Below are positions 10,947 to 23,496 of a stretch of DNA of 64,000 nucleotides, one piece after another. The notes under the pieces are model-generated. The model did not search any database. It was given only the letters and a program-made list of their open reading frames with translations, and had not been told where the DNA came from. Source of the stretch: Macrotrachela quadricornifera (lineage: Eukaryota > Rotifera > Eurotatoria > Philodinida > Philodinidae); NCBI GenBank assembly GCA_022393335.1, contig JAJEKB010020622.1:28732-92731 (forward strand), read 5' to 3'. The translations under genes and the position numbers were made by a program. Positions within the stretch are counted from its first letter, which is position 1. The number at the start of each line of letters is the position of its first letter.

Positions 10947-12487
10947 CGTTAATTATATATGTTTTTTATTCGAAATTAATGAAAATATGATCACACTGCC
11001 TCATTTTATAGGGTACCTGTTCCCTTTCTAGATTTTTCGTTCTCTTATTTTTTTTTACTCTTGTGTTTGGATTTTTACCTTTTTCCTTCCCTGGTTATTC
11101 ACAGTTTTTTTCCACTTATTATGTTATTGTTACTAGTCGCGTTGCAAACACATCATATTTTTTCATTCGTTTTCAAGCATGGTATCGGAAAAAAAACAGA
11201 CACAGTAACATAGAAATACATTCATAAAATCACGTAGGAAGAAAGACAATCATATTCATCTTTTTAATGATGAAAGATGCTTACAATAATTCTGTATGTT
11301 AACCTGACCTATTTAATGATCTATAGTAATTTACAATTCTTCATAGTAAATCATATTTCTAAAAACGACAGTTTAAGTATTGATAATTGAAAGAAAATTT
11401 TTCTTCTTTATCATCTTATACATAATCATTATTCATTTGTTTTTTCATTTTTTATTTATTCATTCAAAAAAAGCAAAGTACAGAATTAGATAAGAGATAC
11501 AATCATCGATATATTGTTTTACTGACATAAAGTTATAATTAATACTGTAAATGCATATCTCATTTTTCTTCTTTAATAGAAGATGTTCAATGCTTTATTC
11601 TTTATTTTATGATCAATCTGATCATTATATCGACTTTTTTTTATTGATAAATTTAAATGAGATTTTAAAAGATAGTCTATTTATTTATTGTACTATATCA
11701 TATTATATCAATCAAGACTATTCCAATGATATATTTTTGCAAATATACAATAGTATTAATGTTCAATAAAATCATTTACAAGATTTCAAATCAATAATCA
11801 AAATAAAATTTTCCTGCTATTCTTAAAAGGAACTACAGCATCTCAACAACAATAAAATAATCTGAATTCTTGAGAATATTCATAATGTACCTAGAAAATT
11901 AATGAATATAGATGTCATTATCCTACGATTAATCTTAAATTAAAATATGATCAGCTGATATTTTTAAAATTTAATTGGACTATTATTTATTTATTAAGAA
12001 AATAAAATATGCAGAAGTCTCGATTTCAGTTTTTGAACAAATAAAAGAGAATGAGAATTAAATCAACCTTAAATTATAAATCAATTTGGAAATCATTCTA
12101 ATCCAAAATACTACGCTTAAGGGTATCCCTCTTTTTTTTGACCATTTCTAGATCTCGATTAACAAAAAAAATTTTTTATAGAAAATCTTTGTAGGGTTTT
12201 CCATAGGATCTCAGCTTACAACTGTACAATTTCATCAAACTTTATCTGATTAGATTTTGCAGATTCCTATGCGTATGTCTCAGAATCTCACTCTCTTTTT
12301 TATGCTGATGGAAAAAATATCCAAAAGATACCCATCAATTCCGAACAAAAATCTTTTTTTTTCTCCTTATCCCAAATTATTCTTCCTATGACATATCTAA
12401 GAAATTCGAAAAGAAGAAAAAAAAATACATCGCGTTCATTTTGGAACTAATCAAAGTGATGCATCGTTAAATATATATATATCGTCC
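10947..12487. other. AT-rich intergenic, probable divergent promoter region
   Basis: Lies between the ART-TPR gene (minus) and the SMARCC-like gene (plus), so it should hold both promoters. A TATA-like run is at 12466-12482, about 200 bp before the proposed SMARCC start. No exon resembling the missing SMARCC N-terminus was found here. Confidence 0.5.
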
Positions 12488-12687
12488 TTGTTTTTTTTTT
12501 TCCTACTGCGAGAACGGACGGGTGAAATAATCCACACTCATCGCTCTTCTCAATTTTTTTTTCTTTCTTTTCTTCTTTCCCCTACAATCTCGCACACACA
12601 GACACGCACACATACGACTATAAATAAAGAAAAAAAAAAAAAAGAAGCGACGATAGAGGCACCACTAGTATCGAATAATTAAAAAAC

Positions 12688-15600
12688 ATGGTAATAAAAA
12701 AAAACAAAAACGAAGAAATTGTTTAATTAATATTCATATAATTATAATTGAGTATTTTAGCTTGTACCTGATCGTAATCCACCAACACCTATATCATCAA
12801 ATAATTCAAAAAAACGTTCAACATTATCTAAACAACGAAAGTAAATATTTATTTTGTTTTTTTTTTAAAAAAAACAAAACAAAAAAAAAGTTTTGTTGTT
12901 TTTTTAGAACAAAAAAAGTTCGAAATGATTTTGATGATAATGATTTATCAAAAGATGGAGACAATTCTTTATCACAATCTATATTTGATGATCCAACATC
13001 ATCACGAACACGTAATAAATAATTTTTTTTTTGTTATTTATTAATTTGACATTTGTTTTTCTTTTTAAAAGCATTAACTGGTCAAAAAATAACTGATTCA
13101 CAATTACCACGTGGAACTATTTTAACAGATTTAAATGATGATGTTGATGAAAATCTTGATGATCAACAAATTCAAACTGATTCATATCAAATTAAAAAAT
13201 TTAATGAACCAGAAGCATGTGAACAAACACATCATATTATTATTCCAAGTTATTCAGCATGGTTTGATTATAATGCAATTAATTCTATTGAAAAACGAGC
13301 ATTAATCGAATTTTTTAATTCAAAAAATCGTTCAAAAACACCTGAAATGTAAATTTAAATACCAAAAACAAAATAACAAAACATCTTTTTTGTTTTCTAG
13401 TTATATGGCATATAGAAATTTTATGATTGATACATATCGTTTAAATCCAAATGAATATTTATCTATAACAGCATGTCGAAGAAATTTAGCTGGTGATGTT
13501 TGTGCTATAATGCGTATACATGCATTTCTTGAACAATGGGGTTTAATTAATTATCAAATTGATACTGATTTACGTGCAACATCAATGGGACCACCATTAA
13601 CATCACATTTTAATCTTTTAGGAGGAGGAGCAGATTCATTAATTAAAGGAATACAAAAAGAAGTACGAAATAAATAAATATATAATTAATATAAAAATAT
13701 TTTTAAAATAGAATTCAGCATCAAAACAAATAGCTGATTTAAAACAAGAAGCTAAAAGAGAAGAACGTGATATTGAAAGTACATTAGGTTTAAGAACGGA
13801 TCAATATAATAAAAAACTTAATTTAGTAAGATATAAATAAGAAATTAAATTTTTCATTTTTTTGATAATTATTCTATTTAGAATACTAAAACAAAAGCGA
13901 AAGATTGGTTAGATCAAGAAATTCTTTTATTACTTGAAGGTAATATATTTAATTGTTTTGTTATTTAATTATCTATATTTTATTTAAAAAAAGGTCTTGA
14001 AATGTATAAAGATGATTGGAATAAAGTATGTGAACATGTTGGTACACGTACACAAGATGAATGTATATTAAAATTTTTACAATTACCAATTGAAGATCCA
14101 TATTTAGAAGGAAATGGTTGTGCATTAGGTTCACTTGCATATCCAACAATTCCATTTAGTCAAAGTGGAAATCCTGTTATGTCAACTGTTGCATTTCTTG
14201 CATCAGTTGTTGATCCACGTGTTGCTAGTGCAGCAGCTAAAGCTGCTTTAGAAGAATTTTCTAAAATGCATGAAGATACAAATAAAGAAATTATTGAAAA
14301 TATTGATAATGATGAATCATCAAAAATTAAACAAGAAAAAATTGATATTAATGAAGAAAAAATTGTAACAAAAATGACTTTATATAAATCTTAAAAAAAA
14401 AAATTCTTTTTTTGTATATTAGATTAATGAAGATGAAACAAAACAGCAAATGGAAATAAATCAAAGTAATGAAATTCATGATGAATCAGCAACATCATCA
14501 TCAACTATTCCAAAATCAACAACAAATATTGATCAACAAGATCCAAGAAAATTATTAGCAGCTGAAATTAATGAAAGAGATATTAAAGCAGCAGCAGCTA
14601 GTGCATTAGCAGCAGCTTCAGTTAAAGCTAAAGTAAGCCTTTTTGTTTTTGTTTTTGTTTTTTCATCAATCCAAACATAATGACCCACAAAATCGAGACA
14701 ATTATCGTCATACCTGATTGATTTTTTAATATTCAATTTTAACGATATAAAATCTTTCATAAATATTCTAAAACTAAATTTCATATATTTTAGTATTTAG
14801 CATCAATAGAAGAACGTAAAATAAAATCATTAGTTGCACAAGTTGTTGAATTACAAATAAAAAAACTTGAAATAAAATTACGACATTTTGAAGATCTTGA
14901 ATCAATAATGGATCGTGAACGTGAAATGATTGAAATACAACGACAACAATTATTACAAGAAAGACAACAATATCAATTTGATCAAATAAAATCATCCGAA
15001 TATAAACATCGTCAAACATTACAAACATTTAATGATAAATCATCATTATCATCACCGTCACAACCATCATCTTCAAATATAATTAATGGTAATGATACTA
15101 ATATTCAAAGTGAAGAATCAATGGATTCACAACAAAGTGATGGTAAATTTTACCTTTTTTATTTTATTAAATAAATAAATAAATCTTTTTCGCTTAGCTT
15201 CACCTGCACAAATCATAGGAAAACATGAAGGTAAATTATAATTCTTATATCAGCTCGCTTTAGTTATGCTTTTTATCTCCATTTTCCTATTTGTTTGTTG
15301 TAATTTAATAGTTATTGCATGTTAAAAATAAAAGAACACATCAACTTTACTATGCTCCCTCGCTGGCCAGAAAACATTCAAACATTGCATGCTATAGAAT
15401 ATATGGGTAATTTCAGGGAATAAAAAAACTATATATATATTCAATTTTTAATTGAGAATTAATAATCGATTATTTAGATAAATGAGTTTAGTTAGATAGA
15501 TTGTTAAAGAAAGAGATTGCCCATATATATAATTTATGCTTGAATAACGTTTAGTTTATAACTCAACAAATATGAGAAAAACGATTAGAATTTGCTCTAA

Positions 15601-15957
15601 TGCTTATTGATAATATGTATTAATTAGAAATGTTTTCTTTTTTTTTTCTCATCTTTTTTGTTTTGTTATAAATTGTTATTTGTCTATTGTTGTGGTGTTA
15701 GTTTTCTCTACTTTTTCATATCGATGTTATCTGGCCAGAGTAATAGTTACGAAAGAGACAGAGAGAGAGAGAGGGTATAAATTTTTATGGAAAAATCAAT
15801 GAATTTGATGGATTTTTTTCCAATTTCAGGCAATACAATAGAAACATCAACAACATCTCATTCGAATGAAAAAATTCTTATTGGAAATGCTGATGATTCA
15901 AATAATCTATCAACACTTACAGAAAATGACAATATAAATAATAATAATAATTATTAA
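12688..15957 (+). CDS. SMARCC: SMARCC1/2-like (BAF155/BAF170, Moira) SWI/SNF subunit, N-terminally short
   Basis: Core scaffold subunit of SWI/SNF (BAF) chromatin remodelling in the nucleus. Exons: 12688-12690, 12761-12840, 12908-13011, 13072-13348, 13401-13662, 13712-13825, 13882-13939, 13994-14364, 14423-14632, 14794-15142, 15198-15230, 15830-15957. Together they give 662 residues in one frame. SWIRM domain: [17 protein letters not shown] to [16 protein letters not shown] domain: [20 protein letters not shown] and [20 protein letters not shown]. Conserved patch: [21 protein letters not shown]-terminal coiled coil: [29 protein letters not shown] and [15 protein letters not shown]. The start ATG is the last codon of exon 1, directly before a GT donor. 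The BRCT/chromo-like N-terminal region of animal SMARCC proteins (about 300 residues) is missing, as is the Pro/Gln-rich tail. The gene could be a shortened paralogue, or its 5' exons may lie elsewhere. Confidence 0.9.
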
Positions 15958-16269
15958 CAAAACACTTTTCTTTTTTTTTTTTTGTTTCTCATTTGTATTA
16001 TATTTCTCTTGAATGTACAAAACAAAATTTATTAAACTCATTTGAATGATCTTTATGTTTTTTGTCTGTTAGGATTTAATTCTTTTTTTTTTTTTTTTTT
16101 GTTTCTTTTACATTGCTCTTTGCCAATTACTTACACAAAAAACAAATTGAATGTATCAAGATATTTCTATGTATTTTGCTAGAACTAAAACAACATCAAA
16201 ATAAAAAAAAAAAAAAAAAAATAAACAACAACAACAACAACATAAGAAATAATTAATTATTATTTCTAG

Positions 16270-17172
16270 GAATTTTTTCGGATAATAATAGTGAATTATC
16301 TGATGAACAAGATGAAGATTTAATATCTCCAACATCATCAGGTTTTCGTATACAAAATCGTACACAAACATCTCGAACAATAGGAATACCTATTAATAAT
16401 AATAATAATAATTTTAAACAAAATCAATTAAATGATTCATGGATTCATCCAACTACAAATACATCTTATACAAAAAAACGTAAATCAGATGATGATAAAC
16501 GACGTTATCAATGTTCAACATGTTCAAAAAAATTTAAACATAAACATCATTTAAAAGAACATGAAAGATTACATACTGGAGAAAAACCTTATACATGTGA
16601 TAAATGTGGAAAACGATTTAGTCATTCAGGTAATCTTTTACTAGATATATATATATATATATATACTATACTTTATTAGTCTATTGTCTGTATTTTTTGA
16701 AAGCTTTATATCTCGACGAGACTTTGTTCAAAATTTCGAAATTTTTCTACACAAGATAGTCTAGTTGAGATTTTTGTATGAGCGGAGTTTCAGACCAAAA
16801 TTCAAAAACAAGATTTTTTCGTAGCTGAAATCCCCCAGAGGAATCGTTTGAAAATTTGATAATTTCGCCATATCTCAATAGGAACCCGAACCTTTTTAGA
16901 GTGGAGTATCTATGGACAAAAAAATCATTGAAATTTGAAGAAGATACCTGAGAATGTCCCTTCGTGAGATGAAAGTTTAATAAACTATAGTCCAAACAAT
17001 AAAAAATAGAAGTTAGAATTTGACTCATATGAGATATACTACATTACTCAATGGAATTGTTTTTAAATCTTATTGTTGATATTTATTCTTTTGTTTAGGT
17101 TCATATTCTCAACATATTAATCAACGTAATAAATATTGTCGACCTGATTTAGCTGATACAGAATTTGATTAA
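16270..17172 (+). CDS. ZEB/zfh-1-type C2H2 zinc-finger exons, possible alternative 3' end of SMARCC
   Basis: Two exons, 16270-16629 and 17099-17172. The first starts with an acidic/Ser-rich stretch ([14 protein letters not shown]) and carries [20 protein letters not shown], a TGEKPY linker and [12 protein letters not shown]. The second completes [13 protein letters not shown] and ends at TAA. These match the last two fingers of ZEB1/ZEB2 and Drosophila zfh1 (KHKHHL, then FSHSGSYSQH). The last finger has Gln where the second His normally sits, but a Cys follows. Neither the upstream ZEB fingers nor the homeodomain is nearby. The acceptor at 16270 is in the same phase as the SMARCC last-exon acceptor at 15830, so donor 15230 can feed either one; the ZEB route gives 764 residues. 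The intron has a TA microsatellite at about 16645-16676. Alternatives are an independent short ZEB gene or a gene fragment. Confidence 0.75.
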
Positions 17173-17551
17173 ATATTAATTTCTACGATATTTGTTTTTT
17201 CAATAAGTCGTCATCTTCTTTTTTTTTTATTTATTCTCATAAAACAATTTTGTTTATATAAAAATCCATTTTTTTTTTCAATGTGATATTTTTTTTAATT
17301 TTTCGAACAGTATTTATATATGACAAACAATTTTTGATTATTGTGATAAAATATAATCGCAAATATTTCGATAAAAATAATATGTATTAATTAGTTTTGT
17401 TTTAGAAACTAAATATCATTTTTTTTTCTAATAAAATTTTATTTCATATTTTATCTTAATATATTATTTTTTCAAATATCATAATGACGAATTAATACAA
17501 TAAGAAATATCTACGAAGCATCTAAATTTATATTTCGTTTTTTTGTTCTTT

Positions 17552-18007
17552 CTAATATATTAATATTAATAAACTATTGATAATAAATATTAAAGAATAA
17601 TTTATCATATTGGATGTCGATGAAATAGTAATTGATGTATCATCAAGACATATACCTGAAACACAACGAAGTTTTGTTGTACATATAATATCATTTTGAT
17701 GTTGACATTTTAATTCTGCAATATGAGTTTTTCTATTCCATAAACCTTTACAACGATTTTGATTTAAATATAAATCTAAACGATTATTTCCTAATGTTCC
17801 AACACCAACTTGTACAGTACCATATCGAACAGCAAGATTTGATCGTTGTTGTTCAAATATAAATGGTCCATTTGGTTCACATTTTTCATTTGATGAATTA
17901 CATTCACATGTATCAATTACATAAACACCATTTATATTTTCACATGAAATTTTTGTAAAAATATTTATATTTAGAAAAAGTATAAGAATTATATGAAACA
18001 TATTCAT
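17552..18007 (-). CDS. Small secreted or GPI-anchored Cys-containing protein, unknown
   Basis: A 151-residue single-exon ORF. Residues 1-22 are a clear signal peptide (FHIILILFLNINIF, then a small-residue cleavage site at SC). The mature part has about nine cysteines, including CECNSSNEKC and an RCVSGIC motif, and ends in a hydrophobic segment (YSLIFIINSLLILIY) preceded by a Ser/Thr-rich linker. That end fits a GPI-anchor signal or a single membrane helix. The family is not recognised. It lies convergent with the ZEB-like exons, with about 380 bp between the ends. Base usage is like the neighbouring genes. Probably real because signal, Cys pattern and tail all agree. Confidence 0.6.
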   Translation of the reverse strand: MNMFHIILILFLNINIFTKISCENINGVYVIDTCECNSSNEKCEPNGPFIFEQQRSNLAVRYGTVQVGVGTLGNNRLDLYLNQNRCKGLWNRKTHIAELKCQHQNDIICTTKLRCVSGICLDDTSITISSTSNMINYSLIFIINSLLILIY

Positions 18008-19022
18008 ATGAATATTTATAAATGTAAAAGAAAATCAACGAAATTTATAGTAGAACATTTCTTTTTTTTTTTTTTTTCTTAAATATGTAATTGATATTTT
18101 AAGCCGATGGATTTTATATACAATTGATTGGATAATAAAAAGATTAGAACGGAAGTAATTTAATATGTTATATGTATATACAATAGTAATATTGAACATT
18201 TATTTCATGGTTAAAATTTTTTAAACTAAAATTTCAATTTAATCGTAAATGATAATAGTTGATTATATATTGAAAAGAATACGTGAGTTACATATGAATA
18301 TCAGAATTTATGTTGAGCATATACATTACAAGTTTTTTCCTTTTCAATTTGAATAATAATCAAACAAGATTCAATATATCCAAAAAAATGATCAGTTTTA
18401 TATAATAATAAATATATAAAATTTTATTCTATATATATTATGTATAGTAAATGTTATCGAATTTATTTCTTTTTCAAAATAATAGATATAAAATATAACT
18501 AATCCATGTGCTTGTCACTATAAATTCTTTTTCTTTCTTTCAATTTATAAATGCTCATTATAAAAACAATCTAAGCGTATCATTCTGTATAATTATATGT
18601 GTTATATTCAAGGTGACCAAAAGAAGATATACTTAGTAGATAATGATTATTAACCTATTTAATCGTTCTATACAACATATTTTAAACAAAAAATGACAGT
18701 TCAATATTATTTGACCTTCATTCGAAGGTAAAATCTTATATATATATATAAATATGTATGCACGCACTGAATGAATGATCACGACATGGATTACAGAGAG
18801 AGAACAATATCTATATATATGTATATCAGCTATATTTATGCTCTAATGACCACAATACATTTTCACTTCTTCTCTCTTCCATCGATGTAAACTAAAGGCA
18901 ACAGTTCAGAAAATTTTCACATACATATTAATATGTAAGCATATATATATTGATCTATTTTAACCTTAAATATAATCTTTTTTTTTTTAATTTTATTTAG
19001 TCGATTTTCGTAGAAGAAAACT
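18008..19022. other. Intergenic, upstream of ammonium transporter
   Basis: AT-rich, with (TA)n runs near 18738-18750 and 18810-18822. It should hold the AMT promoter. No exon seen. Confidence 0.5.
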
Positions 19023-20707
19023 ATGAATAATAGTACTACTGTAGTAAAAACAGCCATCCATGATACAGGTGATAATGCTTGGATGATGACATCAACAGCA
19101 TTAGTTTTACTGATGACACCTGCTTTAGCTTTTTTCTATGGAGGTCTTGTTGAACAAAAAAATATATTAAATCAATTATTTCTTTCATTTATTTGTATGG
19201 GTATTGTATTTGTACAATGGGTTTTATTTGGTTTTTCATTCGCTTTTGGCCCTCCTATAAGTGTTGGTTTTGGATCATTTGGTTGGTCTGTATTACGATT
19301 TGGAGAAGGCGATAATGCAATATATAGTCCAACATATCCATTATTAACATTTGCTGCTTATCAAGCAACATTTGCTATAATTACACCAGCACTTATATCA
19401 GGTGCAATTGTTGGTCGAATGAAATTAATTCCTTATATGATATTTATATTTATTTGGTCAACAATTTGTTATGATCCTATGGCACATTGGGTATGGGGTA
19501 GTAATGGATGGTTAAAAACATTAGGCACACTTGATTTTGCTGGTGGAACAGTAGTACATATTCTATCAGGGGTTTCTGGTCTTGTTGCAGCAGCTATTCT
19601 TGGTAAACGATCTGATTATGATCCACGTAGTACGACAGCACATAATCTTCCATTTACTATATTGGGTACATGTTTATTATGGGTTGGATGGTCAGGGTTT
19701 AATGGTGGTTCAGCTAATACAGCAAAGTATGTGAATGTTTAAAGATAAGGAAAGAAAATTATTTGTTTTATTTTATTTTAGTGGTTTAGCTTCTCTTGCA
19801 TTGATAAATACAAATGCAGCTGCAGCTACAGGACTTGTTACATGGGTTGTGATTGATGCTATACGTGGTCATGTGTCTATTTCAGGTGCTTGTGTTGGTC
19901 CAATAGTTGGTCTTGTTGCTGTAACACCAGCATGTGGTTTTATCCAACCCGGGTGGTCATTACTTATTGCTTTCATTGCTACATGTACTGTTTATTCTCT
20001 TCTATTACTGAAACGCTATATGCGTTTTGATGATACACTAGATGTTGCTCTTGTACATGGATGTGGTATGATAAAATTAATTATATTACTTTAAAATAAT
20101 ATCAATTTTATTTTTATATGTAGGGGGTATATTAGGAGCATTTATGACTGGTCTTTTTTCTGAAAAATGGGTTAATCCATCAAGTGGATTTGATGGTGCT
20201 TTTTATGGACGACCAATCCAATTATGGTATCAAATTATTGGTATTCTAACTGCAATTGGTATGAAAATACTATTTAATTAAATATCCAACAATAATACTG
20301 TTATTAGGTTTTGCTGCTGCATGTACTGCTGGTATTCTTTATCCATTAGATTGGATAATGGGTATTCGATTAGGTAAAGAAGATGAACTTGAAGGACTTG
20401 ATTTAACAGGTATGATATATTTTCTATATATATCTAAAAATTTTAAAAAATTTCACTTTTTTTTATAGCTCATGGTGAAAAATGGGAAATAGTTGCATGT
20501 CGTAGTATTAATGATCTTGTAAAAAAAGTATTAGAAGAACAAACTAATATGAGACAAAGAGGTCAAGAAAATGGTACATTTGAATTACATTATATTTCTC
20601 CAGATATAAATAAAAAATCATATAAAGTTCCTATTACAAATCAACAAACATCACCAAATCCTCAAATAAATTCATCTGAAGAAAATCAAAATCAAGAACG
20701 AATATAA
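19023..20707 (+). CDS. AMT: Ammonium transporter, tandem copy 1
   Basis: Plasma-membrane Amt/MEP/Rh-family channel for ammonium. Five exons: 19023-19726, 19782-20065, 20124-20258, 20308-20409, 20469-20707, giving 487 residues, normal for animal AMTs. It opens with DTGDNAWMMTSTALVLLMTP and has ALAFFYGGLVEQKN. The pore histidine pair is present: DFAGGTVVH (His179) and DDTLDVALVHGCGG (His327). The Asp before AGG that helps bind ammonium is also kept. About eleven membrane helices can be counted. The cytoplasmic tail (from AHGEKWEIVACRS) is hydrophilic, Gln/Asn-rich, and differs from that of copy 2. No lesion. The ATG follows a short AT-rich leader and is the first Met of the conserved block. Confidence 0.93.
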
Positions 20708-21116
20708 AATTTTTTCTAGAAAATTATACAACCGAAAAAAAATTGAGTGTTAATCACCTTTAAAATATGTTTGTATGTGTTTATATATTAAATATTTGAA
20801 TTAATAAATTATTTGCATTTCATAGAAAAAAAATAATATGAAAGGAAGAATGATAAAGATTTAAACTGATTCTCTCCTCAAATGACGAAATTTCTTTTTT
20901 TTTTATCGCATTGCAAACAAAATGATTGTTTGATAAAGGTCATACGTAATATATACATACATTTAACAACTGGTTATTTATATATACATGAATTTGACTG
21001 AACTATACATAAAGAAAGAGAGTAAAAAATATATATATATATTTTTTATCTATTATCATTCATTGAATAATTATTAAATCATAATAATTTTATTTATTAA
21101 TGATAGGTTATACTAA

Positions 21117-22775
21117 ATGAATATTACTAATAAAATTAATCATGATACAGGTGATAATGCTTGGATGATGACATCAACAGCATTAGTTTTACTTATGACA
21201 CCTGCTTTAGCTTTTTTCTATGGAGGTCTTGTTGAACAAAAAAATATTTTAAATCAATTATTTCTTTCATTTATTTGTATGGGTATTGTATTTGTACAAT
21301 GGGTTTTATTTGGTTTTTCATTTGCTTTTAGTCCTTCATTTAAAATCGGATTTGGATCATTTAAATGGTTTGTTTTACGATTTGGTGAAGATGATAATCC
21401 AATATATAGTCCAACATATCCATTATTAACATTTGCTGCTTATCAAGCAACATTTGCTATAATTACACCAGCACTTATATCAGGTGCTATTGTTGGTCGA
21501 ATGAAATTAATTCCTTATATGATATTTATATTTATTTGGTCAACAATTTGTTATGATCCTATGGCACATTGGGTTTGGAGTAGTAATGGATGGTTAAAAC
21601 ATTTAGGTACACTTGATTTTGCTGGAGGAACAGTAGTACATATTCTATCAGGAGTTTCGGGTCTTGTGGCTTCAATAATTCTTGGTAAACGATCTGATTA
21701 TGATCCACATAGTACTGCAGCACATAATCTTCCATTTACTATATTGGGTACATGTTTATTATGGGTTGGATGGTCAGGGTTTAATGGTGGTTCAGCTAAT
21801 GCAGCAAGGTATGTGAATGTTTAAAGATAAGGAAAGAAAATTATTCGTTTTATTTTATTTTAGTGGTTTAGCTTCTCTTGCATTGATAAATACAAATGCA
21901 GCTGCAGCTACAGGACTTGTTACATGGGTTGTGATTGATGCAATACGTGGTCATGTGTCTATTTCCGGTGCTTGTGTTGGTCCAATAGTTGGTCTTGTTG
22001 CTGTAACACCAGCATGTGGTTTTATTCAGACAGGATGGGCGTTATTTATTGCAATTATTGCTACATGTATCGTTTATTTTCTTCTTTTACTGAAACGTTA
22101 TATGCGTTTTGATGATACATTAGATGTTGCTCTTGTACATGGATGTGGTATGATAAAAATTAATTATATTACTTTAAAATAATATTAGTTTTGTTTTTAT
22201 ATGTAGGAGGTATATTAGGAGCCTTTATGACTGGTCTTTTTTCTGAAAAATGGGTTAATCCATCAAGTGGATTTGATGGTGCATTTTATGGACGACCAAT
22301 TCAATTATGGTATCAAATTGTTGGAATTCTAATTGCTATTGGTAAGTACATAATATGTAATTATCAATTTAATGTAGATGGTGTTTTTAGGTTTTGCTGC
22401 TGCATGTACTGCTGGTATTCTTTATCCATTAGATTGGATAATGGGTATTCGATTAGGTAAAGAAGATGAACTAGAAGGACTTGATTTAACAGGTATAGTA
22501 TATTCTCTTTATTATAGAATAAAAATAAAAAAGAATATGTTTGTTATTGTATAGCTCATGGTGAAAGTTGGGAGGTAGCAGCATCACGGGCTGTTGGTGA
22601 TCTTGTAAAAAAAATTCTTGAAGAGCAAGGTACTAATAGAGAAAGACTTGAAGATAATGGTTCTTTTGAATTACATTATACACCATCAAATTTCAGTCAA
22701 AAATCAATTACAATTCCTCTATCTACTCGACAAACATCAGTGGATTGTGAAACAGAAGATCGATTCTGGAAATAA
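21117..22775 (+). CDS. AMT: Ammonium transporter, tandem copy 2
   Basis: Same orientation and exon plan as copy 1: 21117-21808, 21864-22147, 22207-22341, 22391-22492, 22555-22775, giving 477 residues. The membrane core is almost identical to copy 1, including both pore histidines and AGGTVVH. Differences cluster at the N-terminus (MNITNKINHD), the extracellular loop around FSPSFKIGFGSFKWF, and the tail (AHGESWEVAASRA). Intron 1 is 54/55 identical to that of copy 1 and intron 2 is nearly identical, whereas introns 3 and 4 and the 3' end have diverged. It is a tandem duplicate, with about 410 bp between the copies. Intact, so two working transporters are likely, perhaps with different regulation through their tails. 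Confidence 0.93.
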
Positions 22776-23496
22776 TGAAGAATAGTTAATTATATAGTGA
22801 AATAATTTAAATAGTCTTTGTTTTAATTTAAATAACATTTATTTACCTTTTGTTTTTCTTTTTATTATAGTGTGATATTAAATACTAGAACTAATAGTTT
22901 CATTCAAAAGCAAATCTTTTTTTCATTATGAACCAGATTGCTTTTAATTATATATAAGGTATTCGTGACCAACATTATAAATTCAAGATTGATAATCGTA
23001 AGAATAGGAATATATTGCTAATGGTATGTTCAATCAAGAAAACTTTACATTTTCCCTTTTAATTATGTTTCAGTCAATGTTTTTGAAAATCGATTCATAA
23101 TGACATTTATTAATCAAATACATTTTACATAGCTATGTGGTTTTTGATTCAATTATGACTTTTCTTTATCTTTCAATGAACAGATATCTTCAGCTGTTGG
23201 ATGTCGTTCAATTTCGTACTAGAACTTTATAGGACTAAATGTCTATCAGATAAAGAAAAAACTAAAATCGTCATTAAAATACTATATCGATGTTTTTTAT
23301 TATTGCTTTTTTTTAGATGCATATTGTGAAAACTCTTCTGCATGTTTCTCAAGACGTTTTGCCGCATAATTACTGAAAAATGTTAGTCTTTCACATTGTG
23401 TTCTTTGTTATTTTCTTTATCTTGCATTTTTGGAAACTTTATTTATGTTAGAGATTATATTCTGAAGAGTCTAATTAAAAATCCTATAATAATGAG
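22776..23496. other. Intergenic between convergent genes
   Basis: AT-rich 3' flanks of the AMT copy 2 and GT8 genes. Nothing further recognised. Confidence 0.5.

Noticed and set aside
12488..12682. 64-residue ORF upstream of SMARCC
   Set aside because: Low-complexity poly-Phe/Thr/Lys translation of pyrimidine and A tracts; probably 5' UTR or promoter.
16747..17028. 93-residue minus-strand ORF in the intron of the ZEB-like gene
   Set aside because: No domain, no signal, AT-rich repeat-like text similar to other MITE debris in the window.
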